Shown here: piece by piece, positions 1 through 6,804 of the stretch
Layout: each line of letters begins with the position of its first letter
How positions within the stretch are numbered: position 1 is the first letter of the stretch
From: Chloroflexota bacterium
GTDB lineage: Bacteria; Chloroflexota; Limnocylindria; Limnocylindrales; CSP1-4
Length of the DNA stretch: 8,946 nt
Direction of reading: 5' to 3'
NCBI GenBank assembly: GCA_017860675.1
Contig: JAGDMV010000069.1
Span: 1-8,946 of the forward strand
The notes under the pieces: generated by a model
What the model was told of the DNA's origin: nothing
Database searches by the model: none
What the model saw: only the letters and a program-made list of their open reading frames with translations
Program-made: the position numbers and the translations under genes

Positions 1-1547
1 AGGCGATCGGCGAACCCGACCAGCGACCACGGCCGCCATGGCTCCCCGGATCGGCAGCGGGCCAGGAGGAGGAGCCGTTCGCCGGCGTCCGCCCCGCGCT
101 CGACGAGCCGGTGCCAGGCGTCATGCTCCCCCGGGTCGAGCTGGTCGGCAAGGGCCAGGACCGCCTCGGGCGCGCCGAGGGCGAGTGCCTCGATGGTTCC
201 GGCGCGACGCGACCGGGTCACCGAGTAGGGGTGGCCGTCGTCGACCGGCTCCGCAGCCAGCAGGTCGGCCGGGTCGAGGTAGACCGACGAGCCCAGCTCC
301 TCGGCGGCCGTCACCAGCGTCCGGGTGAAGGAGCCCGGCCGTGCGCCGCCGGCGATGCTCCAGGCGTCCTCTTCGGCCCGGATCGCCGCTTCGATGATGT
401 CCCTGCGCTCGTCGGGCGAGGCCACGGGGCCGGCCGGGGTCCGCAGCTCCGTGAGCGTCAGGCGGTTCTCGGTGAGCGTCCCCGTCTTGTCGGTCAGCAC
501 GAGGTCAATCGCGCCGAGCGTCTCCTGGGCGTTCAGCCGGCGCACCAGCACACCCCGGCGGAGCAGGCGGTAGGCGCCCAGACCGAGGATCACGGCGAGC
601 AGCGCCGGTGGCTCCTCCGGGATCGAGGCGATGGCCGCCGAGACGCCGGCCATCAGGTTCTCGCCGGGCGGGTTGCCGCGGTAGAAGCCCAGTCCAGTGA
701 CGATCGCGATCAGGCCGATCGCCACCACGACCAGGATGCGGACGAGCCGGTCCAGCTCACGCTGCAGCGGCGACCGGCGGCGCTCCGTCCCGGCCAGGGC
801 ACGTGAGATGCGCCCGAACTCGCTGGCCAGCCCGGTCGCCACTACGATCCCTTCGCCCCGCCCACCGACGACGCTCGTGCCCCCGTAGGCGATGGAGTGC
901 CGGTCGGCGAGTGCGGTCGCCGGCGGATCGGCCTCGATCAAGCCTGGCTCGGGCAGCGATTCGCCGGTCAGCGCACTGCGGTCGAAGGCGAGCCCCTCCA
1001 CCCGCCAGAGCCGGAGGTCGGCCGGCACCACGTCGCCGACCCGCAGCAGGACCACGTCGCCGGCGACCAGCGAGGTCGACGGGATCTCGTCGACGTCCCC
1101 GCCTCGCCGGACGCGAGCAATCGGGGCGGTGGCCGCGCGCAGGGTCTCGAGCGCTCGCTCCGAGCGGTACTCGGTGACGACGCCGGCGCCGACGATGGGC
1201 ACGACCATGAGCAGCACGAAGGCGCCGTCGGTCACGTGGCCGAGGGCGATCGCGAGCGCTCCGGCCAGCAGCAGCAGCAGGATGAAGGGCTCGGTCGCGC
1301 CGCGCCAGATGATCCTGAGGATCGAGGGGTGCTCGACCGGTTCCAGCTCGTTGGGCCCGAGCACGGCCAGGCGGCGGGTGGCCTCGACGACGTTGAGGCC
1401 GGCCGTGGGGTCGACGTCGAGGCGGGCGGCCACCTCGGTCGCGGTCAGGGCATGGGCGTCGGCGAGGGCGACGGTGGTGGTGACTGCGGCGGCGCCTTCG
1501 TGCGCCGCAGTTCGCGGGCCACCGCCGGTGTCATCGGCTCCGGGCAT
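1..1547 (-). CDS. P-type cation-transporting ATPase, N-terminal part (cut by left edge)
   Basis: About 515 residues are visible; the C-terminus lies beyond the left edge. Known family role: ATP-driven cation transport across the cytoplasmic membrane through an aspartyl-phosphate intermediate. Seen in order: an N-terminal cation-ATPase domain (about 30-75, with GPNEL), two membrane segments (about 86-104 and 107-126), an actuator domain with LTGES (193-197), two more membrane segments (about 268-289 and 296-324), then DKTGTLT with phosphorylated Asp353, and part of the nucleotide-binding domain. Two membrane segments before the actuator domain and no heavy-metal-binding domain point to a type II-like pump; the ion is not determinable. 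Oddities: the membrane motif usually written PEGLP reads PEEPP (310-314), and the KGAPE nucleotide motif reads LGAPE (457-461). The start is uncertain. ATG at 1547 is chosen because codons between it and an in-frame ATG at 1589 look non-coding. A TGA lies just upstream of 1589. Neither start has a clear Shine-Dalgarno; a TANNNT box (1552-1557) sits 4 bases before 1547. Confidence 0.9.
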   Translation of the reverse strand, partial: MPGADDTGGGPRTAAHEGAAAVTTTVALADAHALTATEVAARLDVDPTAGLNVVEATRRLAVLGPNELEPVEHPSILRIIWRGATEPFILLLLLAGALAIALGHVTDGAFVLLMVVPIVGAGVVTEYRSERALETLRAATAPIARVRRGGDVDEIPSTSLVAGDVVLLRVGDVVPADLRLWRVEGLAFDRSALTGESLPEPGLIEADPPATALADRHSIAYGGTSVVGGRGEGIVVATGLASEFGRISRALAGTERRRSPLQRELDRLVRILVVVAIGLIAIVTGLGFYRGNPPGENLMAGVSAAIASIPEEPPALLAVILGLGAYRLLRRGVLVRRLNAQETLGAIDLVLTDKTGTLTENRLTLTELRTPAGPVASPDERRDIIEAAIRAEEDAWSIAGGARPGSFTRTLVTAAEELGSSVYLDPADLLAAEPVDDGHPYSVTRSRRAGTIEALALGAPEAVLALADQLDPGEHDAWHRLVERGADAGERLLLLARCRSGEPWRPWSLVGFADR

Positions 1548-1633
1548 CTGGAGAGTACAGCGCTGCCGGATGGTCCCCTGTAGGGCCATCGGTCACCGTC
1601 TGGGGGTCCGGTGGGCGAGCCCGTCTGATGCGT

Positions 1634-1664
1634 CCCGGCGGGGCAAGCCGGGCAGCAGCGGCTT
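1634..1664 (-). promoter_or_regulatory. Possible leader with two mutually exclusive hairpins ahead of the ATPase gene
   Basis: In the region between fabG and the ATPase gene, two six-base-pair hairpins share bases. AAGCCG (1645-1650) can pair with CGGCTT (1659-1664) across an 8-base loop. CCCGGC (1634-1639) can pair with GCCGGG (1647-1652) across a 7-base loop. Both use 1647-1650, so only one can form at a time. Such an arrangement occurs in attenuators, but short GC stems are common by chance at this base composition, so function is only a possibility. No convincing -35 box was seen here. Confidence 0.15.
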
Positions 1665-1689
1665 CGGCATCATCGCCCTGCCGACGACC

Positions 1690-1739
1690 TCCGACGTGGG
1701 CGCGCCCCACGGCCGTCAGCGGGGCGCGGCTCCGTCGGA
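1690..1739 (-). terminator. Long inverted repeat directly after fabG, probable transcription terminator
   Basis: The arms 1690-1708 and 1721-1739 are reverse complements at 16 of 19 positions. They comprise a perfect inner 8 bp (CGCGCCCC with GGGGCGCG), four internal positions of which three are mismatched, and a perfect outer 7 bp, around a 12-base loop. The repeat starts at the base next to the fabG TAA. No T-tract follows it on the minus strand, so it is not a textbook intrinsic terminator. U-less hairpins at operon ends are, however, common in high-GC bacteria. It may also protect the 3' end of the mRNA. Confidence 0.6.
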
Positions 1740-2489
1740 TTACATCATCACCAGGCCGCCGTCGACGGCCAGCACCTGGCCGGTGATGTAGCCGGCCTCG
1801 TCCGAGGCGAGGAAGGCTACCGCGTTGGCGATGTCCTCCACGGTCCCGAAGCGTCCCAGCGGCGTGCGCCGGGTGATCTCGTCCTTCAGCGCGTCCGGCA
1901 GATCCTGCGTCAGTTCCGTCAGGACGAAGCCGGGGGCGACCGCGTTGACGGTGATGCTGCGGCTGGCCACCTCGCGGGCCACGGCCTTGGTCAGCCCGAT
2001 CAGGCCCGCCTTGGACGACGAGTAGTTGGCCTGGCCGGCCTGGCCGGCCTGGCCCGACACGCTGGTCATGTTGATGATCCGGCCGGAGCGGGCCTTCAGC
2101 ATCGGCCGGAGAGCAGCTTTCGTGCAGTAGAAGGCCCCGAACAGGTTGACCTCGAGGACGGTCCTCCACTCGTCGAGGCCCATCCGCATGACCAGGTCGT
2201 CGCGGGTGATGCCAGCGTTGTTGACCAGGATGTCGACCTTGCCGAAGGCCGCCACGGCGGCGGCGATGAAGGCCGAGCAGGCTTCGGGGTCGGTGACGTC
2301 GCCGGCATGGAAGACCGCTCGCCGGCCCAGCGCCTCGATCTCGGCGACTGTCCCGGCTGCGACCGCCGGGTCGCCCCGGTCCATGAAGGCGACGTCCGCG
2401 CCCTGCCGGGCGAGGGCCAGGCAGATCGCCCGGCCGATCCCCCGGGCACCCCCGGTGACGCACGCACTCCTGCCGGTCAGATCGATCAT
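1740..2489 (-). CDS. fabG: 3-oxoacyl-[acyl-carrier-protein] reductase FabG
   Basis: 249 residues, normal for the family. It is a short-chain dehydrogenase that reduces 3-oxoacyl-ACP to 3-hydroxyacyl-ACP, usually with NADPH, in the cytoplasmic elongation cycle. Seen: the dinucleotide-binding motif TGGARGIG (12-19), the NNAG motif (90-93), and the catalytic tetrad Asn115, Ser143, Tyr156 and Lys160 (YSSSK). PG at 186-187 and a C-terminal GQVLAVDGGL stretch are typical. The ATG at 2489 overlaps the fabH stop as ATGA and has its own GGAGG (2497-2501) seven bases upstream, so the start is secure. Stop is TAA, unlike the TGA stops of the other complete genes. The loop between Ser143 and Tyr156 is encoded by a perfect tandem 9-bp repeat, although the Ser-Tyr spacing of 13 residues is normal. 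Other short-chain reductases share these motifs, but the fatty-acid context supports FabG. Confidence 0.95.
   Translation of the reverse strand: MIDLTGRSACVTGGARGIGRAICLALARQGADVAFMDRGDPAVAAGTVAEIEALGRRAVFHAGDVTDPEACSAFIAAAVAAFGKVDILVNNAGITRDDLVMRMGLDEWRTVLEVNLFGAFYCTKAALRPMLKARSGRIINMTSVSGQAGQAGQANYSSSKAGLIGLTKAVAREVASRSITVNAVAPGFVLTELTQDLPDALKDEITRRTPLGRFGTVEDIANAVAFLASDEAGYITGQVLAVDGGLVMM
2028..2054. repeat. Three perfect tandem copies of a 9-bp unit inside fabG
   Basis: GGCCTGGCC is repeated three times without change (2028-2036, 2037-2045, 2046-2054). On the coding strand it reads Gly-Gln-Ala three times, FabG residues 146-154 with register shift, just before the catalytic Tyr156. Because the unit is 9 bp, gain or loss of a copy would stay in frame but change the active-site loop by three residues. 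Confidence 0.9.
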
Positions 2490-3673
2490 CGGGCGGCCTC
2501 CACTGGGTTGTGGGACGCGTCGTCCGGCCCGGCGCCGTCCGGCGCAGCGGGGGAGGACGCGGCAAGAAGGGCGGCGAGCTTCGCCGGCAGCGGGTTTGGC
2601 GGCTGCCAGTCGGCTGCCCGGCGGACCGCGACGGAGGATGCGTCGATCGCGGCGGCGCGGCCACCGGCGGCGGGATCGGCCGCCCACTCGAAGGCGACCG
2701 CGCCGGCGGTGAAGCCGGCCCCGAAGGCGACCACGAGGAGACGGTCGCCGACGGCGACGCGGCCGCTGTCGACCGCCTCGGCCAGGGCGATCGGGATGGA
2801 GGCGGCCGACGTGTTCCCGTAGCGGTCGAGGTTGACGAACATCCGCTCCATCGGCACGTGGAGGCCGCGGGCGACCGCCTCGATGATCCGCGAGTTCGCC
2901 TGGTGGGGGATGAAGAGGTCGATGTCGTCGCGCCGCAGCCGGGCCCGCTCGATCGCCGTCCGGGCGGTCGCGGCGATGGCCCGGGTCGCGTAGCGGTAGA
3001 CGTCCGGGCCGTCCATCCGCAGGTAGTGCTCGCCGCGTGCCACCGACTCCGGTGACGCGGGGCGGCGGGACCCGCCTGCCGGGATCCAGAGCTTGTAGGC
3101 GCCAGCCGGCTCGGCCGCGATCTCGATCCCGTGGGCGCCGCTCGGCTCCGGCGAGGCGGACAGCACGACCGCTCCGGCGCCGTCGCCGAACAGGACGCAG
3201 GTCGTCCGGTCGTCGTAGTCGAGAAACCGGGTGAGGAGATCGGAGCCGATGACCAGGACATGCCGGGCCAGGCGGCCCTTGATGAAGGCGTGGGCCGTGA
3301 CGTAGCCGTAGACGAACCCGGAGCAGGCGGCGTTCAGGTCCATCGCGGCGGCCCTGGTGTTGCCAATCGCCTCCCTCACCAGGGTCGCGGTAGAGGGCGT
3401 CAGGTGGTCGGGTGTCAGGGTGGCGACCACGATCAGGTCGATGTCGTCGGGCTCGAGGCCGGCGACGGCGATCGCCCGCCGCCCGGCGATGGCGGCCATG
3501 CTCGCCGCCGTCTCGTCGGGCCCGGCCACGCGCCGCTCGCGGATGCCCGTCCGCGAGATGATCCACTCGTCGGAGGTGTCCACGATCCGGGCGAGGTCGG
3601 CGTTCGTCAGGACCAGCTCGGGAGCGTGCATCCCCCAGCCGGTGATGCGGGTCGACCGGACGGGTTCCCTCAT
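2486..3673 (-). CDS. fabH: Beta-ketoacyl-ACP synthase III FabH with a long C-terminal tail
   Basis: 395 residues, against about 310-340 usual for the family. FabH condenses an acyl-CoA starter with malonyl-ACP to begin fatty-acid synthesis. Seen: the typical N-terminal TSDEWIISRTGIRERR stretch (33-48), nucleophile Cys117 in NAACSGF (114-120), GDGAGA (163-168), His257 in PHQAN (256-260) and Asn287 in RYGNTSAAS (284-292). These form the Cys-His-Asn triad of the family. The core ends near residue 331 (GAVAFEW). About 64 residues follow that are rich in Ala, Pro and Asp, with a short hydrophobic stretch PLPAKLAALLA; I recognise no domain there. The ATG at 3673 lies 10 bases after the accB stop, with no strong Shine-Dalgarno, so translation is probably coupled. 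The TGA overlaps the fabG start. The starter-unit preference cannot be read from sequence by eye. Confidence 0.95.
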   Translation of the reverse strand: MREPVRSTRITGWGMHAPELVLTNADLARIVDTSDEWIISRTGIRERRVAGPDETAASMAAIAGRRAIAVAGLEPDDIDLIVVATLTPDHLTPSTATLVREAIGNTRAAAMDLNAACSGFVYGYVTAHAFIKGRLARHVLVIGSDLLTRFLDYDDRTTCVLFGDGAGAVVLSASPEPSGAHGIEIAAEPAGAYKLWIPAGGSRRPASPESVARGEHYLRMDGPDVYRYATRAIAATARTAIERARLRRDDIDLFIPHQANSRIIEAVARGLHVPMERMFVNLDRYGNTSAASIPIALAEAVDSGRVAVGDRLLVVAFGAGFTAGAVAFEWAADPAAGGRAAAIDASSVAVRRAADWQPPNPLPAKLAALLAASSPAAPDGAGPDDASHNPVEAAR

Positions 3674-3683
3674 GCCGGCGCCA

Positions 3684-4334
3684 TCACAGCGGCTCGACCT
3701 CGACCAGCGGCTGCCGGGCCCGGACCAGCGCCCCGTTGTCGGCCAGGAGGCGGACGACCCGGCCCGACCGGTCCGACTTGATCTCGTTGAACAGCTTCAT
3801 CGCCTCGATGAGGCCGATCACCTGGCCGACCGCGATCTCGCGGCCGGCGACGACGAAGGGCGGCGACCCGGGGCTGGGCGAGGCGTAGAACACGCCCGTC
3901 AGCGGTGCCAGGACGGCGTTGCGCGACGCCGTGCGCTCGCCTGCGGGAGGAGCGCCTCCCGCTCCGCCGGTGTCGGCTCCACGGCCGGACGACGCCGTGT
4001 CCCCGGGCTTGCCGGTTTGCGGCGCGCCGGCGGGTGCAGGGCTGCGGAGGACGAGCGCGGTCCCGCCTGCCTCGACCTCGAGCTCGGCCAGCTCGGAGCG
4101 TTCCAGGATGGCGGCGAGCCGGTCCACCAGGGCAAGCAGGGAGGCGTCGGCCGCCTGCCGGTCGGGCGCAGCTGGATCCGCTGTCTGCCCGTCGGGCGCG
4201 GCCGGATCTGCCGGCCCCTCCCCGGCCGCGATCGGGCCGAGACGGTCGCCCGCGATCTCGCCTGCCCGGTCGGACACGTCCGGGCCCATCGGCGCGGCCG
4301 GATCCGCCGGCCCGCCGGGACGTTGCTCACTCAT
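3684..4334 (-). CDS. accB: Biotin carboxyl carrier protein of acetyl-CoA carboxylase (canonical)
   Basis: 216 residues, somewhat longer than the roughly 150-170 usual for BCCP. It carries biotin between biotin carboxylase and carboxyltransferase to make malonyl-CoA. Three parts are visible: a Pro/Ala/Asp-rich N-terminal extension (1-63) with three ADPAAP motifs; a helical segment plus strand typical of BCCP N-termini (about 64-98, ending ELEVEAGGTALVLRS); and, after a Gly/Pro/Ala linker, the biotinyl domain (about 139-216). The biotinyl domain has an intact thumb region (GVFYASPSPGSPPF, 147-160) and the biotinylation motif EAMKLFNEI, with acceptor Lys180. The ATG at 4334 overlaps the fabF stop (ATGA) and no better start exists. 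It is the only protein in view with a biotinyl lysine. Its partner AccC is encoded farther upstream in the same cluster. Confidence 0.95.
   Translation of the reverse strand: MSEQRPGGPADPAAPMGPDVSDRAGEIAGDRLGPIAAGEGPADPAAPDGQTADPAAPDRQAADASLLALVDRLAAILERSELAELEVEAGGTALVLRSPAPAGAPQTGKPGDTASSGRGADTGGAGGAPPAGERTASRNAVLAPLTGVFYASPSPGSPPFVVAGREIAVGQVIGLIEAMKLFNEIKSDRSGRVVRLLADNGALVRARQPLVEVEPL
4152..4211. repeat. 30-bp tandem duplication in the accB N-terminal linker
   Basis: The segments 4182-4211 and 4152-4181 match at 24 of 30 bases and encode ADPAAPDGQT and ADPAAPDRQA (AccB residues 42-51 and 52-61). A third, separate ADPAAP motif is at 4290-4307 (residues 10-15). The duplicated part is low-complexity linker ahead of the folded regions, so length change there is likely tolerated. 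Confidence 0.8.
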
Positions 4335-5602
4335 CCGTCCCACCGCCGGAAGACGAGGGCGCTGTTCTGGCCGCCGAAGCCGAAGCTGTTCGACAGGGCG
4401 ACCCGGATCGGCCGTTCCCGGGCGACGCCCGGCGTGAGATCGAGCCCGGCGGCGGCATCGTCCGGGTCCTCCAGGTTGACGGTCGGCGGCACGACCCCGT
4501 GGCGGAGGGCCAGGACCGTGGCGATCGCCTCGATCGCTCCGGCCGCGCCGAGCGTGTGGCCGAGCATCGACTTGTTGGCGGTGACGCTGACCTCGCCGGC
4601 TCCGTCGCCGAACAGGCTGCGGATCATCTCCAGCTCGGTCCGGTCGCCCTCGGGGGTCGAGGTCGCGTGGGCGTTCACGTGCTCGATGTCGGCCGGCTCG
4701 AGGCCGGCCTTGTCGAGGGCGCGGCGGATCGCGCGCAGGGCTCCCACGCCACCGGGCGAGGGCAGGGTGACGTGACCGGCGTCGGCCGAGGCGCCGTAGC
4801 CGACGAGCTCGGCCAGCGGCTCGACGCCCCGGCCCCTGGCGTGGTCGAGCTCCTCGAGGACGACGACGCCGGCGCCCTCGCCGATCACGAAGCCATCGCG
4901 ACCTCGGTCGAACGGGCGCGACGCCCGGGCCGGCTCGTCGTTGCGGGTGGACAGCGCCCGCATGGCGGCGAAGCCGCCGACGAACACGGGGTGGACACCA
5001 GCCTCGGTCGAGCCGGCGATCATCACCTCGGCGTCGCCGCGGCGGATCGTCTCCCAGGCCTCGCCGAGGGCGTGACCCCCGGTGGCACAGGCCGACGAGA
5101 CAGAGAAGTTGGGCCCGAGCGGCCCGAAGCTCATGGCGACCTGCCCGGCTGCCAGGTTGGGGATCACCATGGGCACGAAGAACGGGCTCATCCGGTCGGG
5201 TCCGCGCTCCGCCAGCACGCCGGCCTGCTCGGCAAAGGTGATCCCACCGCCCAGGCCGGTGCCGACGATCGCCCCGGTCCGCAGCGCGAGCTCGCCCTCC
5301 AGCCTGGCCGGCAGGCCCGCCCCGTCCATCGCCTCGCGGGCGGCGACCAGGGCGAGCTGCGTGTAGCGATCGGTCCGGCGCAGGTCCTTGCGGTCGAGCA
5401 CCCCGGAGGGGTCGAGGTCGGGCACCTCGGCGGCGATCCGCGAGGCGAACAGCGACGTGTCGAAGCCCGTGATTCTGCGCACCCCGGACCGGCCGGCGAC
5501 CAGGCCGGCCCAGGTCGCGGCCACGCCCTGGCCGAGGGCCGTGACCAGGCCGAGGCCGGTGACGACGACCCGGCGTACACCGTTCCCGCGGGGATCGCTC
5601 AT
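4331..5602 (-). CDS. fabF: Beta-ketoacyl-ACP synthase II FabF
   Basis: 423 residues, normal for FabF. It condenses malonyl-ACP with a growing acyl-ACP in the cytoplasmic elongation cycle. Seen: N-terminal VVVTGLGLVTALG (12-24), nucleophile Cys172 in SSACATGGHA (169-178), His312 in NAHATSTPEGD (310-320), Lys344 and His349 in NKSMLGHTLGAAGA (343-356), and a C-terminal NSFGFGGQN glycine loop. This Cys-His-His set with the lysine marks the KAS I/II class. The ATG at 5602 overlaps the metallophosphoesterase stop as ATGA, and the stop overlaps the accB start in the same way. FabB is the alternative, but FabF is more likely given the TSTPEGD motif and the Gram-positive-like gene set. There is no ACP gene beside it, though fabF often has one. 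Confidence 0.95.
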   Translation of the reverse strand: MSDPRGNGVRRVVVTGLGLVTALGQGVAATWAGLVAGRSGVRRITGFDTSLFASRIAAEVPDLDPSGVLDRKDLRRTDRYTQLALVAAREAMDGAGLPARLEGELALRTGAIVGTGLGGGITFAEQAGVLAERGPDRMSPFFVPMVIPNLAAGQVAMSFGPLGPNFSVSSACATGGHALGEAWETIRRGDAEVMIAGSTEAGVHPVFVGGFAAMRALSTRNDEPARASRPFDRGRDGFVIGEGAGVVVLEELDHARGRGVEPLAELVGYGASADAGHVTLPSPGGVGALRAIRRALDKAGLEPADIEHVNAHATSTPEGDRTELEMIRSLFGDGAGEVSVTANKSMLGHTLGAAGAIEAIATVLALRHGVVPPTVNLEDPDDAAAGLDLTPGVARERPIRVALSNSFGFGGQNSALVFRRWDG

Positions 5603-6342
5603 CGGACCAGCTTCCCGGTGCGGATCGTTGCCGCCCGGTACACGTCACCGGGCAGCCCACGGGCGGCCACCGCGTCGGCCGCCGCCAGGACGTCGTACTC
5701 GACCCGCTTGATCTCGGCCGTGACCGCGTCGCCGACGACGTCGACGAGGGCCCACGAGGCGGTCGGATCGCCGTCGAAGACGTAGCCGGCACTGCCCGCG
5801 TTGACGATCATGCGCCAGCCGAAGTCGCGGACCTCGGGAGCGTGGGTGTGGCCGCAGCAGATCACCCGGGCGTCGGTCCGCCCCAGGCGCTCGAGGATGA
5901 CCGACTCGTCGAGGTTGCGGTCGAACCCGGCCGTCTGCGAGCCGGGCGAGGCGTGGGTGACGAGCAGGAGCATGCCGCCGGCCCGGATGCGCCGTTCGGC
6001 CGGCAGCCGCCGGAGCCAGTCGAGCCGCTCCGACCCGATCGCCTCGGCCGTCCACTCGGCGACGACGCGGTACGACTCCGGCACGGCGTCGCCGAACCAC
6101 GGGTACGCGGCCCCGTAGTCGCCATCGGCCACGGCGATGTCGGTGTTGCCCTGGACGAGGACCGCGCCGGCCGCCTCCAGCTCGCGGGCCAGGTCGATCG
6201 ACTCGGCCGGGAACGCCCCGTTGACGGCGTAGTCGCCGGCCACCGCGATCACGTCCGGGGCGGCCGCCCTGGCGGCGTCGACCGCCGCCCGGAGCGCGTG
6301 GACGTTGCCGTGGACGTCGGACAGCAGGGCGAGACGGGTCAT
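5599..6342 (-). CDS. Calcineurin-like metallophosphoesterase (YfcE-like) inside the fatty-acid operon
   Basis: 247 residues. Seen: the dimetal phosphoesterase motifs in order, namely LLSDVHGN (6-13, ligands Asp9 and His11), AGDYA (35-39, Asp37), GNTD (65-68, Asn66), THASP (129-133, His130) and CGHTH (163-167, His165 and His167). All usual ligands are present, so it should be active on a phosphomonoester or phosphodiester. GNTD in place of the common GNHE and the C-terminal part (NAGSAGY, then a YDVLAAADAVAARGLP stretch) fit a family of small cytoplasmic predicted phosphodiesterases. The substrate is unknown. The ATG at 6342 overlaps the fabZ stop and the TGA overlaps the fabF start (both ATGA). 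The open frame extends upstream to 6819, but that stretch lies antiphase over fabZ and is not coding. No signal peptide or membrane segment. The location suggests a link to lipid or CoA/ACP metabolism, which is inference. Confidence 0.88.
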   Translation of the reverse strand: MTRLALLSDVHGNVHALRAAVDAARAAAPDVIAVAGDYAVNGAFPAESIDLARELEAAGAVLVQGNTDIAVADGDYGAAYPWFGDAVPESYRVVAEWTAEAIGSERLDWLRRLPAERRIRAGGMLLLVTHASPGSQTAGFDRNLDESVILERLGRTDARVICCGHTHAPEVRDFGWRMIVNAGSAGYVFDGDPTASWALVDVVGDAVTAEIKRVEYDVLAAADAVAARGLPGDVYRAATIRTGKLVR

Positions 6343-6794
6343 CGAAGCACGGACGCGTCCGGGATGACGAAGGACAGCACGGCCTCGCAGGAGACCTCGC
6401 CGTCGACCGAGGCGATACCCCGGCCGCGGCCGAACCGCCGGCCGAGCTTCACCATCGTCACCTCCAGGCGGAGGACGTCGCCGGGCTTGACGACCCGCTT
6501 GAAGCGGCACTCCTCGATGCCGGCGAACAGCCCCAGCCGGTCGCCGAAGCCCTCGCGCCGGGCCACGTAGACGGCCATGGTCTGGGCGAGCGCCTCGACC
6601 TGGATGACGCCGGGCATGACCGGCATCCCCGGGAAGTGGCCGGCGAAGTACCACTCGCCGCCGCTCACGGCCTTGCGCCCCACGATCCGGCCGGCGGCCT
6701 CGTCCTCCTCGTCGATCCGGTCGACGAGCAGGAACGGCCAGCGGTGCGGAATGAGCGCCTCGATCTCGCGGCTCGTCAGCAGCGGCTCGCCCAC
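6339..6794 (-). CDS. fabZ: 3-hydroxyacyl-[acyl-carrier-protein] dehydratase FabZ
   Basis: 151 residues, normal size. It removes water from 3-hydroxyacyl-ACP to give trans-2-enoyl-ACP in the elongation cycle. Seen: IPHRWPFLLVDRI (15-27), and the hot-dog-fold active-site segment with His53 in GHFPGMPVMPG (52-62) and Glu67 in VIQVEALAQ (63-71). FKRVVKPGDVL (98-108) is also typical. The start is GTG at 6794, supported by GGAGG (6800-6804) five bases upstream. No ATG gives a full-length product. The stop overlaps the next gene as ATGA. It follows a 97-base gap after accC, the only sizeable gap within the cluster, so it may be the first gene of a second transcript. In Firmicutes fabZ usually lies between accB and accC; here the order is different. 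Confidence 0.95.
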   Translation of the reverse strand: MGEPLLTSREIEALIPHRWPFLLVDRIDEEDEAAGRIVGRKAVSGGEWYFAGHFPGMPVMPGVIQVEALAQTMAVYVARREGFGDRLGLFAGIEECRFKRVVKPGDVLRLEVTMVKLGRRFGRGRGIASVDGEVSCEAVLSFVIPDASVLR

Positions 6795-6799
6795 GGGTG

Positions 6800-6804
6800 C
6801 CTCC
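6800..6804 (-). promoter_or_regulatory. Ribosome binding site of fabZ
   Basis: GGAGG on the minus strand, five bases before the GTG at 6794. It decides in favour of this GTG as the fabZ start. Confidence 0.75.

Noticed and set aside
892..1791. Plus-strand open frames over the ATPase region
   Set aside because: They run antisense to the ATPase frame, which carries TGES and DKTGTLT; their composition is Ser/Arg/Ala-rich noise.
3905..5785. 626-codon open frame on the plus strand
   Set aside because: It lies antisense to accB, fabF and the phosphoesterase, whose motifs are unambiguous. Long open antisense frames are expected at this GC content, and its translation shows no recognisable domain.
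4335..5792. Upstream extension of the accB frame across fabF
   Set aside because: The extension is out-of-frame reading of fabF; the ATG at 4334 is in the ATGA overlap and begins the plausible protein.
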